DNA from: Eutrophobius sp051275005
GTDB lineage: Bacteria > Pseudomonadota > Gammaproteobacteria > Eutrophobiales > Eutrophobiaceae
Length of the DNA stretch: 47,094 nucleotides
NCBI GenBank assembly: GCA_051275005.1
Contig: JBNMOP010000011.1
Span: 1 to 47,094 of the forward strand
Direction of reading: 5' to 3'
A model generated the notes under the pieces. It was not told where the DNA came from, did no database searches, and saw only the letters and a list, made by a program, of their open reading frames with translations. The position numbers and the translations under genes were made by a program. Positions 25,498-34,679 of the stretch are shown here, one piece after another. Position 1 is the first letter of the stretch, and each line of letters starts with the position of its first letter.

Positions 25498-26454
25498 TTA
25501 TTTATCAGTCCGATATACGCCATATGAGCGGATCCGGTTTTGTCTGCGACTAACTAATTCATCCGAGGACATCTGTTTAAGAGTCGATAATTCTGTTAAC
25601 AGACGATGTTTCACCGAACTTGCAATATCATCATATTGCCGGTGTGCACCACCCAATGGTTCATCTATAACATAGTCAATTAACTCAGCTTCGTATAGAC
25701 GTTTGGCTGTTATACCCATAGCCTCTGCGGCATCCTTAGTATTCTCAGCACTTTTCCATAATATTGATGCGCAACCTTCGGGTGAGATAACTGAATAAGT
25801 ACTATATTCAAGCATCATAACGCAATCAGCCACACCAATAGCCAACGCTCCACCAGAACCGCCTTCACCAATAACAGTTGAAATTATTGGTGTTTTTAAA
25901 GAAGACATTAATCGTAGATTTTGTGCTATTGCTTCACTTTGTCCTCTTTCTTCGGCACCCACACCTGGATAGGCGCCTGGTGTATCAATAAATGTGATAA
26001 TAGGTAAGTCAAACCTTTCAGCTAATTCCATAATACGCATGGCTTTACGATAACCTTCAGGTTTAGGCATACCATAGTTTCGATATATTCTATCCTGAGT
26101 GCTTCTGCCTTTTTGTTGTCCTATTACTATGATCGACTCACCATCCAGTTTAGCAATCCCTGTAATTATTGCAGGGTCATCAGCAAAACTCCTATCTCCA
26201 TGCAATTCATTAAAATCTGTAAATATCCGTTCAATATAATCCAGTGTATAGGGTCGATTAGGATGGCGAGCTACCATAGAGATTTGCCATGATGTTAATG
26301 AAGAAAAAATCGATGCCGTCAGCTCATTACTCTTTATTTGTAACCGTGATATTTCATCACCTACATTGAGATCAGAATCATCATTAACATACCGAAGTTC
26401 TTCAATTTTTGCCTCTAGCTCGGCGATTGGTTGTTCAAAATCCAGAAAATTCAT
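25498..26454 (-). CDS. accA: Acetyl-CoA carboxylase carboxyltransferase subunit alpha
   Basis: 318 residues versus 319 in E. coli. With AccD it transfers the carboxyl group from biotin to acetyl-CoA, forming malonyl-CoA. FNELHGDRSFADD, GQQKGR, TFIDTPGAYPGVGAEERGQ and IGEGGSGGALAIGV (oxyanion/CoA site) are visible. It follows dnaE by 6 bp, the standard gammaproteobacterial arrangement. Confidence 0.98.
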   Translation of the reverse strand: MNFLDFEQPIAELEAKIEELRYVNDDSDLNVGDEISRLQIKSNELTASIFSSLTSWQISMVARHPNRPYTLDYIERIFTDFNELHGDRSFADDPAIITGIAKLDGESIIVIGQQKGRSTQDRIYRNYGMPKPEGYRKAMRIMELAERFDLPIITFIDTPGAYPGVGAEERGQSEAIAQNLRLMSSLKTPIISTVIGEGGSGGALAIGVADCVMMLEYSTYSVISPEGCASILWKSAENTKDAAEAMGITAKRLYEAELIDYVIDEPLGGAHRQYDDIASSVKHRLLTELSTLKQMSSDELVSRRQNRIRSYGVYRTDK

Positions 26455-26460
26455 ATGCTA

Positions 26461-29400
26461 TTAATTCTGTCCACTAATATATTTAAATTTAGGTCTTGAT
26501 GTAAAATACTTGTGCACATCCTTATATTCTACACTAATATTCTCCTTGCCAATCAGACCGATTAATTCGTCCAGTAAATTATCACTAATTTCAACACGCC
26601 AGTCATCACCTAGTGTTAAAACTCCTCGTGCTAAATCATTTTTATATTCGACAATGACATAACTTTTCTGACTTGCATAACGTGTGAGTATTTCCTTTAT
26701 ATTGATCATAAAATCATTCTGCATCATCTGATTATCAAGTTTTAATATCAAACTGCCGCATAATGTACGAATTTCTGTCAGCTCCATTACTTTTTCTGCT
26801 TTTATTGCTATTCCAGAGGCATAGTAATCATCCTCCACGGCTTCGCCAGAGATAATAATTAACTTATCTTTTTGTAATATTGACCTGTATTTTTCATATA
26901 CATCTGAATATAGATTTACCATCATTCGGGCCGTCCTGTCATCTATCCGTAATTCAGCCATTCTGCCTCGTTGACCTGATCTGGTACGAATGTTTTCTAT
27001 ATAACCGGCGACCCGAACAACTCCTGGATTCATGCCATTTAGTGATGTTGTTGTAATTGAAAGAAGTTCATTTTCATATCGAGTAATCGGATGTCCCTCG
27101 AGATAAAATCCAAGTGTATCTTTTTCTGCTTTTAATCTTTCATATTCATTCAAGTCATTGGCACTTATAAATATTGAATCCACGTCTGAATTTTCATCAA
27201 TTGTAGAAGTCAAATCAAGGCCAAACATATCATCCTGTCCTGCTGTAGTATTACTTGCATATTGCTCAGCTAACTGCATTGCCTTAGCTAAACTTGCGAG
27301 CATAACCCCTCTTCCCGGTCCAAGTTTATCTGCTGCTCCTGATTTAATTAAAGCCTCGACAACCCGTTTATTTACTTTTCGGGAATCTATGCGTTTACAA
27401 AAGTCAAAAAGATTACTATATCCTCCATTTTCCAGTCTTTCCTCTATTATATTTTCAATAGCTGCTTTTCCCACTCCTTTGATTGCACCTAAACCAAAGC
27501 GTACGGAATCACTACCAACAATTGTAAATTTATATTCACTATCGTTTACTGAGGGTGGGAATAAATTTAATTTCATGTGTTTAATTTCTTCACGCAAACT
27601 AACTATTTTATCCGTATTATCCATATCAGAAGATAGTACAGCCGCCATAAACGCAGAAGGATAATGTGCTTTTAACCAGGCAGTTTGGTATGCAAGTAGT
27701 GCATACGCAGCAGAATGTGATTTATTAAAACCATAGCCGGCAAATTTTTCCATAAGGTCAAAAATATATGTTGCTACTTTTTTATCCACACCATTTTTAA
27801 TCGCACCCTCAACAAAAATATTTCTTTGTTCAGCCATCTCTTCAGCTTTTTTCTTACCCATTGCTCGCCTTAAAATGTCTGCAGCTCCCAGGGTATAACC
27901 AGCCAAAACCTGTGCAATCTGCATTACTTGTTCCTGATAGAGAATAACGCCATAAGTTGGTTTAAGTATCGATTCTAATGATGGATGTAAATAGTTAATT
28001 TTTGATTTACCTTGTTTTCGATCTACAAAATCATCAACCATATGCATCGGTCCAGGTCTGAATAACGCGACAATTGCAATGATGTCGTTAAATACATCAG
28101 GGTGTAGCCTGCGTATGAGCTTTTTCATTCCATCAGATTCAAGCTGAAAAACAGCTGTAGTATCCATACGTTGAATAAGTTGATATGTCTTATCATCATC
28201 AAGCGGAATATCAAGAATATTAACATTGTCGTCTTCAAGTAGTTTTTCGTTAATATCTTTTACAGCCCAATCAATTATAGTTAATGTACGTAAACCTAAA
28301 AAATCAAATTTTACCAACCCCATGGTTTCCACATCACCCATGTCTAATTGTGTAGATGTAACATTGGTCCCATGCTCACAATACAATGGCATATAGTCAG
28401 TCAAGGGTTTAGGAGCAATCACAAGACCGCCAGCATGTTTTCCAGCATTACGTGACAGACCTTCCAGTTTAAGTGCCATATCTATTAGCGATTTAACATC
28501 GTCTTCTTGTTTATATCGTTGTTTCAATAGCTGTTCTTCATCTAGTGCCCTTGCTAATGTCATATTTAAGTCAAATGGCACAAGTTTTGCGATTTGGTCT
28601 ACAAATCCATATGGGTGATTAAAAACTCTTCCAACATCTCGAATTACAGCCTTTGCAGCCATTCGTCCAAAGGTAATTATTTGAGAAACGTGATCATGAC
28701 CGTAATGGCCTGCAACATATTCGATAACTTCATCTCGTCTTTCCATACAAAAATCGATATCAAAATCCGGCAAAGATATTCGTTCAGGATTCAGAAATCG
28801 CTCAAATAACAAATCATAATCCAGAGGATCCAGTTCTGTTATACCTAACACGTACGCCACCAATGAACCTGCACCAGAACCACGTCCTGGACCAACAGGT
28901 ATTCCTTGTTTTTTTGCCCAAGATATAAAATCTGCAACTATGAGAAAGTATCCAGAAAAGCCCATGGTTTTGATAACATCTAATTCAAGTGTGAGTCGAT
29001 CTTCATATTCAGGACGATTTATTTCTTTTTTACGAAATTCATTTTTAGCATACTTTTTAAGTATCCTTACGAGACCATTATTTGCTTCACTTATTAGCCA
29101 GGTATCCTGATCGAATCCCTCTGGCACATGAAAATCTGGCAGATAATATTCTCCAAAAGTAAAATCCAGGTTACATCGTTGTGCGATATAAATAGTATTT
29201 TCTATTGCCTCTGGAATATCCTGAAATAACTCGCACATCTGCTCTGAACTTTTAAGATATTGCTGATTGGAATAATTATGTGGTCTGCGGGGATCATTTA
29301 AAGTATAACCGTGTTGAATACAGTATCTGGCTTCATGTACGTCAAAATCTGCTTCCTCCAAAAACCGCACATCATTTGTCGCAACTACAGGTATATCAAA

Positions 29401-29970
29401 TTTTTCTGCAAGTTTAATTGCTTCATTAATATATAAGTCTTCATATTGTCTATTAGTTCGCTGTAGCTCCAGATAGAATCTGTCAGGAAAGAGTTCCATC
29501 CATTCCTTTAAGTACTGAGCAGCTGCATCATGGTTATGATTTATAATTGCTTTACCAATGTTTCCTTCTCTTCCACACGAAAGCGCAATTAGATTATTTG
29601 TGTTACCAATTAACCAGTCACGTTGTATATGTGGAACTCCCTGATGTTGTCCCTCTAGATATCCTTTGGTAAGTAACCGGGTAAGATTATGGTAACCTTC
29701 CAGATTCTGACAAAGGAGGACAATATTTGAAGACTCTCTGTCAGTTTCATTTTCATGAATTTTCAATTCAGCCCCAATAATCGATTTTACGCCTCGTTTC
29801 TCTGCCCGCTGATAAAACTTTACCAATGAGAACAGGTTACCAAATTCTGTGACAGCAATTGCAGGATTATTATTTTCTATCGAGGACTCTATCAATGGCT
29901 TTATGCGCAGCAAACCATCTATCAATGAGTATTCTGTATGCACATGCAAGTGTACGAAAGTGTTTTGCAT
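26461..29970 (-). CDS. dnaE: DNA polymerase III subunit alpha
   Basis: 1169 residues, close to E. coli DnaE (1160). N-terminal PHP domain (FVHLHVHTEYSLIDG), C-family polymerase core with GPGRGSGAGSLVAY and catalytic aspartates in LPDFDIDFCMERR, the FNKSHSAAYALLAYQTAWLK region, a helix-hairpin-helix segment, and an OB fold (VRVAGYIENIRTRSGQRGRMAEL). It is the replicative polymerase catalytic subunit, between rnhB and accA. Confidence 0.98.
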   Translation of the reverse strand: MQNTFVHLHVHTEYSLIDGLLRIKPLIESSIENNNPAIAVTEFGNLFSLVKFYQRAEKRGVKSIIGAELKIHENETDRESSNIVLLCQNLEGYHNLTRLLTKGYLEGQHQGVPHIQRDWLIGNTNNLIALSCGREGNIGKAIINHNHDAAAQYLKEWMELFPDRFYLELQRTNRQYEDLYINEAIKLAEKFDIPVVATNDVRFLEEADFDVHEARYCIQHGYTLNDPRRPHNYSNQQYLKSSEQMCELFQDIPEAIENTIYIAQRCNLDFTFGEYYLPDFHVPEGFDQDTWLISEANNGLVRILKKYAKNEFRKKEINRPEYEDRLTLELDVIKTMGFSGYFLIVADFISWAKKQGIPVGPGRGSGAGSLVAYVLGITELDPLDYDLLFERFLNPERISLPDFDIDFCMERRDEVIEYVAGHYGHDHVSQIITFGRMAAKAVIRDVGRVFNHPYGFVDQIAKLVPFDLNMTLARALDEEQLLKQRYKQEDDVKSLIDMALKLEGLSRNAGKHAGGLVIAPKPLTDYMPLYCEHGTNVTSTQLDMGDVETMGLVKFDFLGLRTLTIIDWAVKDINEKLLEDDNVNILDIPLDDDKTYQLIQRMDTTAVFQLESDGMKKLIRRLHPDVFNDIIAIVALFRPGPMHMVDDFVDRKQGKSKINYLHPSLESILKPTYGVILYQEQVMQIAQVLAGYTLGAADILRRAMGKKKAEEMAEQRNIFVEGAIKNGVDKKVATYIFDLMEKFAGYGFNKSHSAAYALLAYQTAWLKAHYPSAFMAAVLSSDMDNTDKIVSLREEIKHMKLNLFPPSVNDSEYKFTIVGSDSVRFGLGAIKGVGKAAIENIIEERLENGGYSNLFDFCKRIDSRKVNKRVVEALIKSGAADKLGPGRGVMLASLAKAMQLAEQYASNTTAGQDDMFGLDLTSTIDENSDVDSIFISANDLNEYERLKAEKDTLGFYLEGHPITRYENELLSITTTSLNGMNPGVVRVAGYIENIRTRSGQRGRMAELRIDDRTARMMVNLYSDVYEKYRSILQKDKLIIISGEAVEDDYYASGIAIKAEKVMELTEIRTLCGSLILKLDNQMMQNDFMINIKEILTRYASQKSYVIVEYKNDLARGVLTLGDDWRVEISDNLLDELIGLIGKENISVEYKDVHKYFTSRPKFKYISGQN

Positions 29971-30001
29971 TTTTATAATATCTAATTTCTAGCAAATATT
30001 T

Positions 30002-30595
30002 TTACAGAAGGCGTCGCACAGGTGCAAATGACCTTCTATGAATTTCACATATTCCAAGTTTGTTCAGTGCAATAATATGATCGCGAGTTGGATAGCCTTT
30101 GTGTTTCGCAAAGCCGTATCCCGGGTATATACAGTCAAATTCTACCATTTCTTTATCCCTGCTGACCTTGGCCAGTATGGATGCGGCACTGATGGCAGGA
30201 ACTATCCGATCTCCACCGATTATAGCATCGATCCTACAGGAGACTTTCGGACATTTATTGCCGTCTACCAGTACATGTTCAGGGGTAATCTTCAGGTTTT
30301 CAATGGCAATTTTCATCGCCACAAGGCTTGCTTGAAGAATATTTATCCTGTCTATTACCAGGTGATCAACTCTGCCTATAGCCCAGGCAAGCGCATGTAT
30401 CTTTATTTGTTCTGCCAGATCTTCCCTGCGTAAAGCAGATAGCTTTTTTGAATCATCAAGACCATGTATAGGTTTTCTGATATCAAGAATCACTGCTGCA
30501 GCGACGACCGGACCAGCCAATGGGCCACGTCCGGCTTCATCAACTCCTGCCATTTTAGCTGTATCACTGCATAAGGTAATAATATCAACACTCAT
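30002..30595 (-). CDS. rnhB: Ribonuclease HII
   Basis: 197 residues (E. coli 198). It removes RNA from RNA/DNA hybrids and misincorporated ribonucleotides. AGVDEAGRGPLAGPVVAAAV carries the catalytic Asp-Glu pair; VDGNKCP and AASILAKVSRD hold the further acidic and basic residues. Its ATG overlaps the lpxB stop (ATGA). Confidence 0.97.
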   Translation of the reverse strand: MSVDIITLCSDTAKMAGVDEAGRGPLAGPVVAAAVILDIRKPIHGLDDSKKLSALRREDLAEQIKIHALAWAIGRVDHLVIDRINILQASLVAMKIAIENLKITPEHVLVDGNKCPKVSCRIDAIIGGDRIVPAISAASILAKVSRDKEMVEFDCIYPGYGFAKHKGYPTRDHIIALNKLGICEIHRRSFAPVRRLL

Positions 30596-31737
30596 ATTTT
30601 TCCAGACAGACTAAGAATTGCATCAGCAGCGAGATTACTTGAGTCCAATTTTAATGAACGATTTATAGTATTAAACTCATTGGTTAGCATTTTTGTATCT
30701 GGTGATTCCAGCAACCTAAGAATTTCTTCCGCCATTTTTTCAGGCTTACAATCATTTTGTAAGAATTCCTGCACTATTTTCTTGCCAGCCAATAAATTTG
30801 GTAATGCAGCAAATTGAACGTTTACCATAAGGCGAATTATGATGGCACTTAGCCAATTTATTCTATAGACAACTACCATAGGCAATCCATAAAGCATTGC
30901 TTCCAGGGTAACAGTTCCAGATGTTAATAATCCAACGTCTGCAGCAGAAAGGACTTCGCGGGATTGATTAACAAATACCTTAAATCTAATACCAGGATTT
31001 TTGTCAAACAGATCATTGTATTTTTTTTCTATATTAGCAGCAGCTTCATTTGATAACATAGATGTTATAAAAAAAAGATTATTAAGTTTTTTATTACATA
31101 TGCACGCTGCTTCAATTTGCAAAGTAAATAATTTTTCTATTTCTGACTTTCTACTACCAGGCATCAAGGCAATAATTTTAGCATCTAAAGGTAACCCCAA
31201 ACGCTTTCTAAATTTAGTTTTATCCGCTGCATTATCAATCTGATGTGCCAAAGGATGTCCTACGTATTTAACAGGTATCTCATTTTCTTTGTATATATCT
31301 GTTTCAAATGGAAACAGTACTAACATTAAATCTGTCGATTTTTTAATTTTTTTAACGCGATATCTTCTCCACGCCCATACGGACGGACTAACATAATGTA
31401 CAGTTTTTATTCCATGTTTTCGTAGAGCTCTTTCTAGACCGAGATTAAAGTCTGGCGCATCAATACCTATAAATATGTCTGGAGGGTTGGTAATAAAGTA
31501 TTTTTTTAAATTGTTTCTAATACCCAATAATTCCATATATCGACCAACCACCTCAAACAATCCTAGTACAGCAAGTCTTTCATATGAGTAATGTAACTTA
31601 CATCCAGCGGCTTCCATTAATGGACCACCTATACCTTCGAATATTATATTTGGTAATTTTATTGAGAGTGAGCGGATCAGATCTGCAGCCAACAAATCAC
31701 CTGATGCTTCTCCGGCTACAATTCCAATGCGTAACAT
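30592..31737 (-). CDS. lpxB: Lipid-A-disaccharide synthase
   Basis: 381 residues (E. coli 382). GT19 glycosyltransferase joining UDP-diacylglucosamine to lipid X in lipid A synthesis at the inner membrane. AGEASGDLLAADLI, FEGIGGPLMEAAG, VHYVSPSVWAWRRYR and LMPGSRKSEIEKL are diagnostic. A 104-bp gap separates it from lpxA upstream, wider than other gaps in the run; I saw no clear promoter or terminator there. Confidence 0.97.
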   Translation of the reverse strand: MLRIGIVAGEASGDLLAADLIRSLSIKLPNIIFEGIGGPLMEAAGCKLHYSYERLAVLGLFEVVGRYMELLGIRNNLKKYFITNPPDIFIGIDAPDFNLGLERALRKHGIKTVHYVSPSVWAWRRYRVKKIKKSTDLMLVLFPFETDIYKENEIPVKYVGHPLAHQIDNAADKTKFRKRLGLPLDAKIIALMPGSRKSEIEKLFTLQIEAACICNKKLNNLFFITSMLSNEAAANIEKKYNDLFDKNPGIRFKVFVNQSREVLSAADVGLLTSGTVTLEAMLYGLPMVVVYRINWLSAIIIRLMVNVQFAALPNLLAGKKIVQEFLQNDCKPEKMAEEILRLLESPDTKMLTNEFNTINRSLKLDSSNLAADAILSLSGKI

Positions 31738-31841
31738 TTTGTATGGAACTTTGAATAACGATTTCTAGAAATACTAAATTGGATATATTTATAACGTAAA
31801 ATAATATGCTTAATATCTGAATTACCGATACCAGAAAGCAT

Positions 31842-32615
31842 TTATCTTACAATACCGCGCTTCGATGATTTAATAAATTCAAGAAACAGTGCTACATCTT
31901 CAGAATCTGCTGCAAGCCTTTCAAGTTTTTCTATAGCATCTTTTAGCAATAAACCTTCCCTGTATACAATCTTATAGGCCTTACGTAATGTATTTAGACG
32001 ATCTTTATTTATTCCTTGACGTTCCAAACCCACTCGGTTTAGCCCCCCTGGTTTTGCTGTATTCCCTGACACTATAAGAAAAGGTGGAATATCCTTTACA
32101 ATTACCGAAGCTATGGCTGAAAAACAATATTTACCCAATGTACAAAACTGATGAACACCGGTAAATCCACCTAGCGTTACATACTCATCAATTGTGACAT
32201 GACCAGCAAGCGTTGCATTATTTGAAAAAATATTACTATTTCCTACAATACAGTCATGAGCAATATGCACATATGCCATTATCCAATTATTATTACCAAT
32301 TCGAGTAATACCACCACCACCTACAGTTCCCCGATTTATTGAGCAAAATTCTCGTATAGTGTTGCTATCTCCAATATGCAGAGTTGTTTCATTCTCACCT
32401 TCGAATTTTTTATCCTGGGGATTTTCGCCGATTGAAGAAAACTGATATATCCTGTTATCTTTACCGATAGTGGTAGGACCATTTATTACTACATGAGATG
32501 CAACTGTCGTCCCATTGCCAATTACGACATCGGCACCAATTATAGAAAAAGGACCGATATCAACATTTTCTCCAATTTTTGCACTGTTATCTATAACAGC
32601 CGAGGGATGTATCAA
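31842..32615 (-). CDS. lpxA: UDP-N-acetylglucosamine acyltransferase LpxA
   Basis: 257 residues (E. coli 262). Left-handed beta-helix acyltransferase catalysing the first step of lipid A synthesis. IHPSAVIDNSAKIGENVDIG opens the hexapeptide repeats; the catalytic His is in IAHDCIVG, and GGFTGVHQFCTLG is conserved. The start is a TTG that overlaps the fabZ stop (TTGA); no ATG fits the conserved N terminus, so it depends on coupling with fabZ. Confidence 0.96.
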   Translation of the reverse strand: MIHPSAVIDNSAKIGENVDIGPFSIIGADVVIGNGTTVASHVVINGPTTIGKDNRIYQFSSIGENPQDKKFEGENETTLHIGDSNTIREFCSINRGTVGGGGITRIGNNNWIMAYVHIAHDCIVGNSNIFSNNATLAGHVTIDEYVTLGGFTGVHQFCTLGKYCFSAIASVIVKDIPPFLIVSGNTAKPGGLNRVGLERQGINKDRLNTLRKAYKIVYREGLLLKDAIEKLERLAADSEDVALFLEFIKSSKRGIVR

Positions 32616-33067
32616 GATTCAGGATCCGCAACAGTTGTTAATAATTCTGTATTAGCTACTTTTTTTCCATCAACGCTAGCCGTGGCAGAAAATTTCCAAA
32701 TATTTCGTCGAACCGTTATAAATCTTACTTCAATAATTAATTGATCGCCTGGCTGCACAGTTTTACGAAACCGGGCCTTGTCAATTCCTACGAGATAATA
32801 AAGAACATCATCTAAATCATCTCGAGATTCTGCTCCGGATATTACACCCAGGATTGCTGCGGCCTGTGCCATAGCTTCAATTATCAAAACTCCAGGCATT
32901 AATGGCTTCTGTGGAAAGTGACCGTGAAAGAACGGTTCATTTATTGTTACATTTTTCAAAGCAGTAATCGTTTCACCAGGCACACAATCTAAAACTTTAT
33001 CTAGCAAAAGAAATGGATAACGATGAGGAAGATAGTTTTTTATTTGATTAATATCTATTACTGTCAT
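32612..33067 (-). CDS. fabZ: 3-hydroxyacyl-ACP dehydratase FabZ
   Basis: 151 residues, as in E. coli. Hot-dog fold dehydratase of fatty acid synthesis. LPHRYPFLLLDKV and HGHFPQKPLMPGVLIIEAMAQ contain the catalytic His and Glu. It lies between lpxD (11 bp) and lpxA (4-bp overlap); this linkage balances 3-hydroxyacyl-ACP use between phospholipid and lipid A. Confidence 0.98.
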   Translation of the reverse strand: MTVIDINQIKNYLPHRYPFLLLDKVLDCVPGETITALKNVTINEPFFHGHFPQKPLMPGVLIIEAMAQAAAILGVISGAESRDDLDDVLYYLVGIDKARFRKTVQPGDQLIIEVRFITVRRNIWKFSATASVDGKKVANTELLTTVADPES

Positions 33068-33078
33068 TACTATTCCGA

Positions 33079-34104
33079 TTAAAGTTTATTTTTTGAAAGT
33101 TTGTTTTCTAATTTATTGATACGTCTAACCAATTCATCAAGATGTCTCAGTCTAGCCATATTTTTACGCCATATTTTATTTTCAGTAGTTGTCATTGAAC
33201 CAGAATAGACACCAGCATGTTTAATTGAGTTAGTAACACCAGACAACCCGGTAATGATGACATCATCAGCAATGTTATTGTGTCCGGCTATACATGTTCC
33301 ACCGCCTATCATACAACGTTTTCCAATAGTCACACTGCCAGCAACTGCCGCGCAGCCTGCAATAGCCGTGTGGGCTCCGATGTGTACATTATGACCAATT
33401 TGCACAAGATTATCGATTTTAACTCCTTCTTCCAAGATGGTGTTATCCAATGAACCGCGATCAATTGCTGAATTAGAACCAATCTCAACATCATCCATAA
33501 TTTCTACAGTTCCTAACTGTGGAATTTTTAACCATTTACCAGCGTCATTAGCGAGGCCAAAACCATCTGATCCTATTACCACACCAGGATGTAATATGAC
33601 ACGATTTCCTATATAGACATCATGGCATACAGTAACGTTAGCAACCAGGTGACTTGCATTTCCAATAATTACATTGTCCTCTAAAACACAACCCGGACCT
33701 ATTTGCACATTTTCTTTAATTTCAACGTTATTTCCAATATATGAGTTTGCTCCAATTAGTGCACGTGCATGTACATTTGCTGATTTTTCAATTACTGCAG
33801 ATGAATGGACACCTGAAGTAAATTCTGGTTTTGGGTTTAAATGATTTACAACTTTTACGTACGCAAGATAAGGATCATTACAGATCAAGCTATTTGTTGG
33901 GCAGTAATCTACGTATTCTTTAGATATGATTACAGCTGCAGCAACTGTAGATTTTAAATAGCTAGAGTAATGTGGATTTACAAAAAAACTCAGTTGATTT
34001 ATCGTAGCATTCTGAAGTGAACCTACTCCCGATATTTTACAATTAGGATCACCCTTTAACTCGGCATTTATTACCGCTGAAATTTCCCCCAGACTGAGAT
34101 CCAT
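33079..34104 (-). CDS. lpxD: UDP-3-O-acylglucosamine N-acyltransferase LpxD
   Basis: 341 residues, the E. coli length. N-terminal uridine-binding domain (FFVNPHYSSYLKST), then hexapeptide-repeat beta-helix with the catalytic His in QIGHNVHIG, and a C-terminal helix (LRHLDELVRRINKLENKL). It adds the N-linked 3-hydroxyacyl chain in the third step of lipid A synthesis. Confidence 0.97.
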   Translation of the reverse strand: MDLSLGEISAVINAELKGDPNCKISGVGSLQNATINQLSFFVNPHYSSYLKSTVAAAVIISKEYVDYCPTNSLICNDPYLAYVKVVNHLNPKPEFTSGVHSSAVIEKSANVHARALIGANSYIGNNVEIKENVQIGPGCVLEDNVIIGNASHLVANVTVCHDVYIGNRVILHPGVVIGSDGFGLANDAGKWLKIPQLGTVEIMDDVEIGSNSAIDRGSLDNTILEEGVKIDNLVQIGHNVHIGAHTAIAGCAAVAGSVTIGKRCMIGGGTCIAGHNNIADDVIITGLSGVTNSIKHAGVYSGSMTTTENKIWRKNMARLRHLDELVRRINKLENKLSKNKL

Positions 34105-34131
34105 ATTTGGAGAATACGTCCTGCATACTCC

Positions 34132-34656
34132 TTAATTTGAAGCCTGCTTGGTCAAGTAATCTATTACAAGACTTGTCATATCCATTTTTGTACTAGCGAA
34201 TATAACACCATCACTTATAACCAAATCATAATTATTTTCTCGGGCAACTATTTGAATAGCATTTACTATTTCTGTTTGAATTTTCGCAAGCTCTTCATTT
34301 CGTCTAAATGTAAGGTCTTCTCTAAATTCATCTTCGTTTCTTTTTAGGTCCCGTCTTTTATTAATTATGTCTCTTTCAAGATTACGCCTTTCAGCTTCAC
34401 CCATAATTGCAGCATCTTTAGTGAGTTTTTCTTCTAAAATTTGCAAAGCACTCGATTCTTCTACTATTTGTTTATTTCTTGGTGAGAATTCATTTTCTAT
34501 TAATGCTGTTGTTTTACGTGCCTGAGGTGATTGTTCAAGAATCATAACAGCATTAACGACACCTACTTTATAGTCATCAGCGTTGACCACCACTGCATAG
34601 ATATTTGCCACACAAAAAATAATTGTTGTAATCAAGTAACGGTTAAATCTGCTCAC
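34132..34656 (-). CDS. skp: Skp/OmpH periplasmic chaperone
   Basis: 174 residues with a signal peptide (ends near VVVNADD). YKVGVVNAVMILEQSPQA, a long charged coiled-coil middle (about residues 50-130) and a C-terminal YDLVISDGVIFAS strand are the OmpH/Skp pattern. It holds unfolded outer-membrane proteins for delivery to BamA, encoded immediately upstream. The start is GTG with GGAG at good spacing. Confidence 0.93.
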   Translation of the reverse strand: MSRFNRYLITTIIFCVANIYAVVVNADDYKVGVVNAVMILEQSPQARKTTALIENEFSPRNKQIVEESSALQILEEKLTKDAAIMGEAERRNLERDIINKRRDLKRNEDEFREDLTFRRNEELAKIQTEIVNAIQIVARENNYDLVISDGVIFASTKMDMTSLVIDYLTKQASN

Positions 34657-34679
34657 ATTTATACTCCATATATTAATAA

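Noticed and set aside
27158..27664. 168-codon + strand frame inside dnaE
   Set aside because: Antisense shadow of a well-conserved gene with no ribosome binding site or motif.
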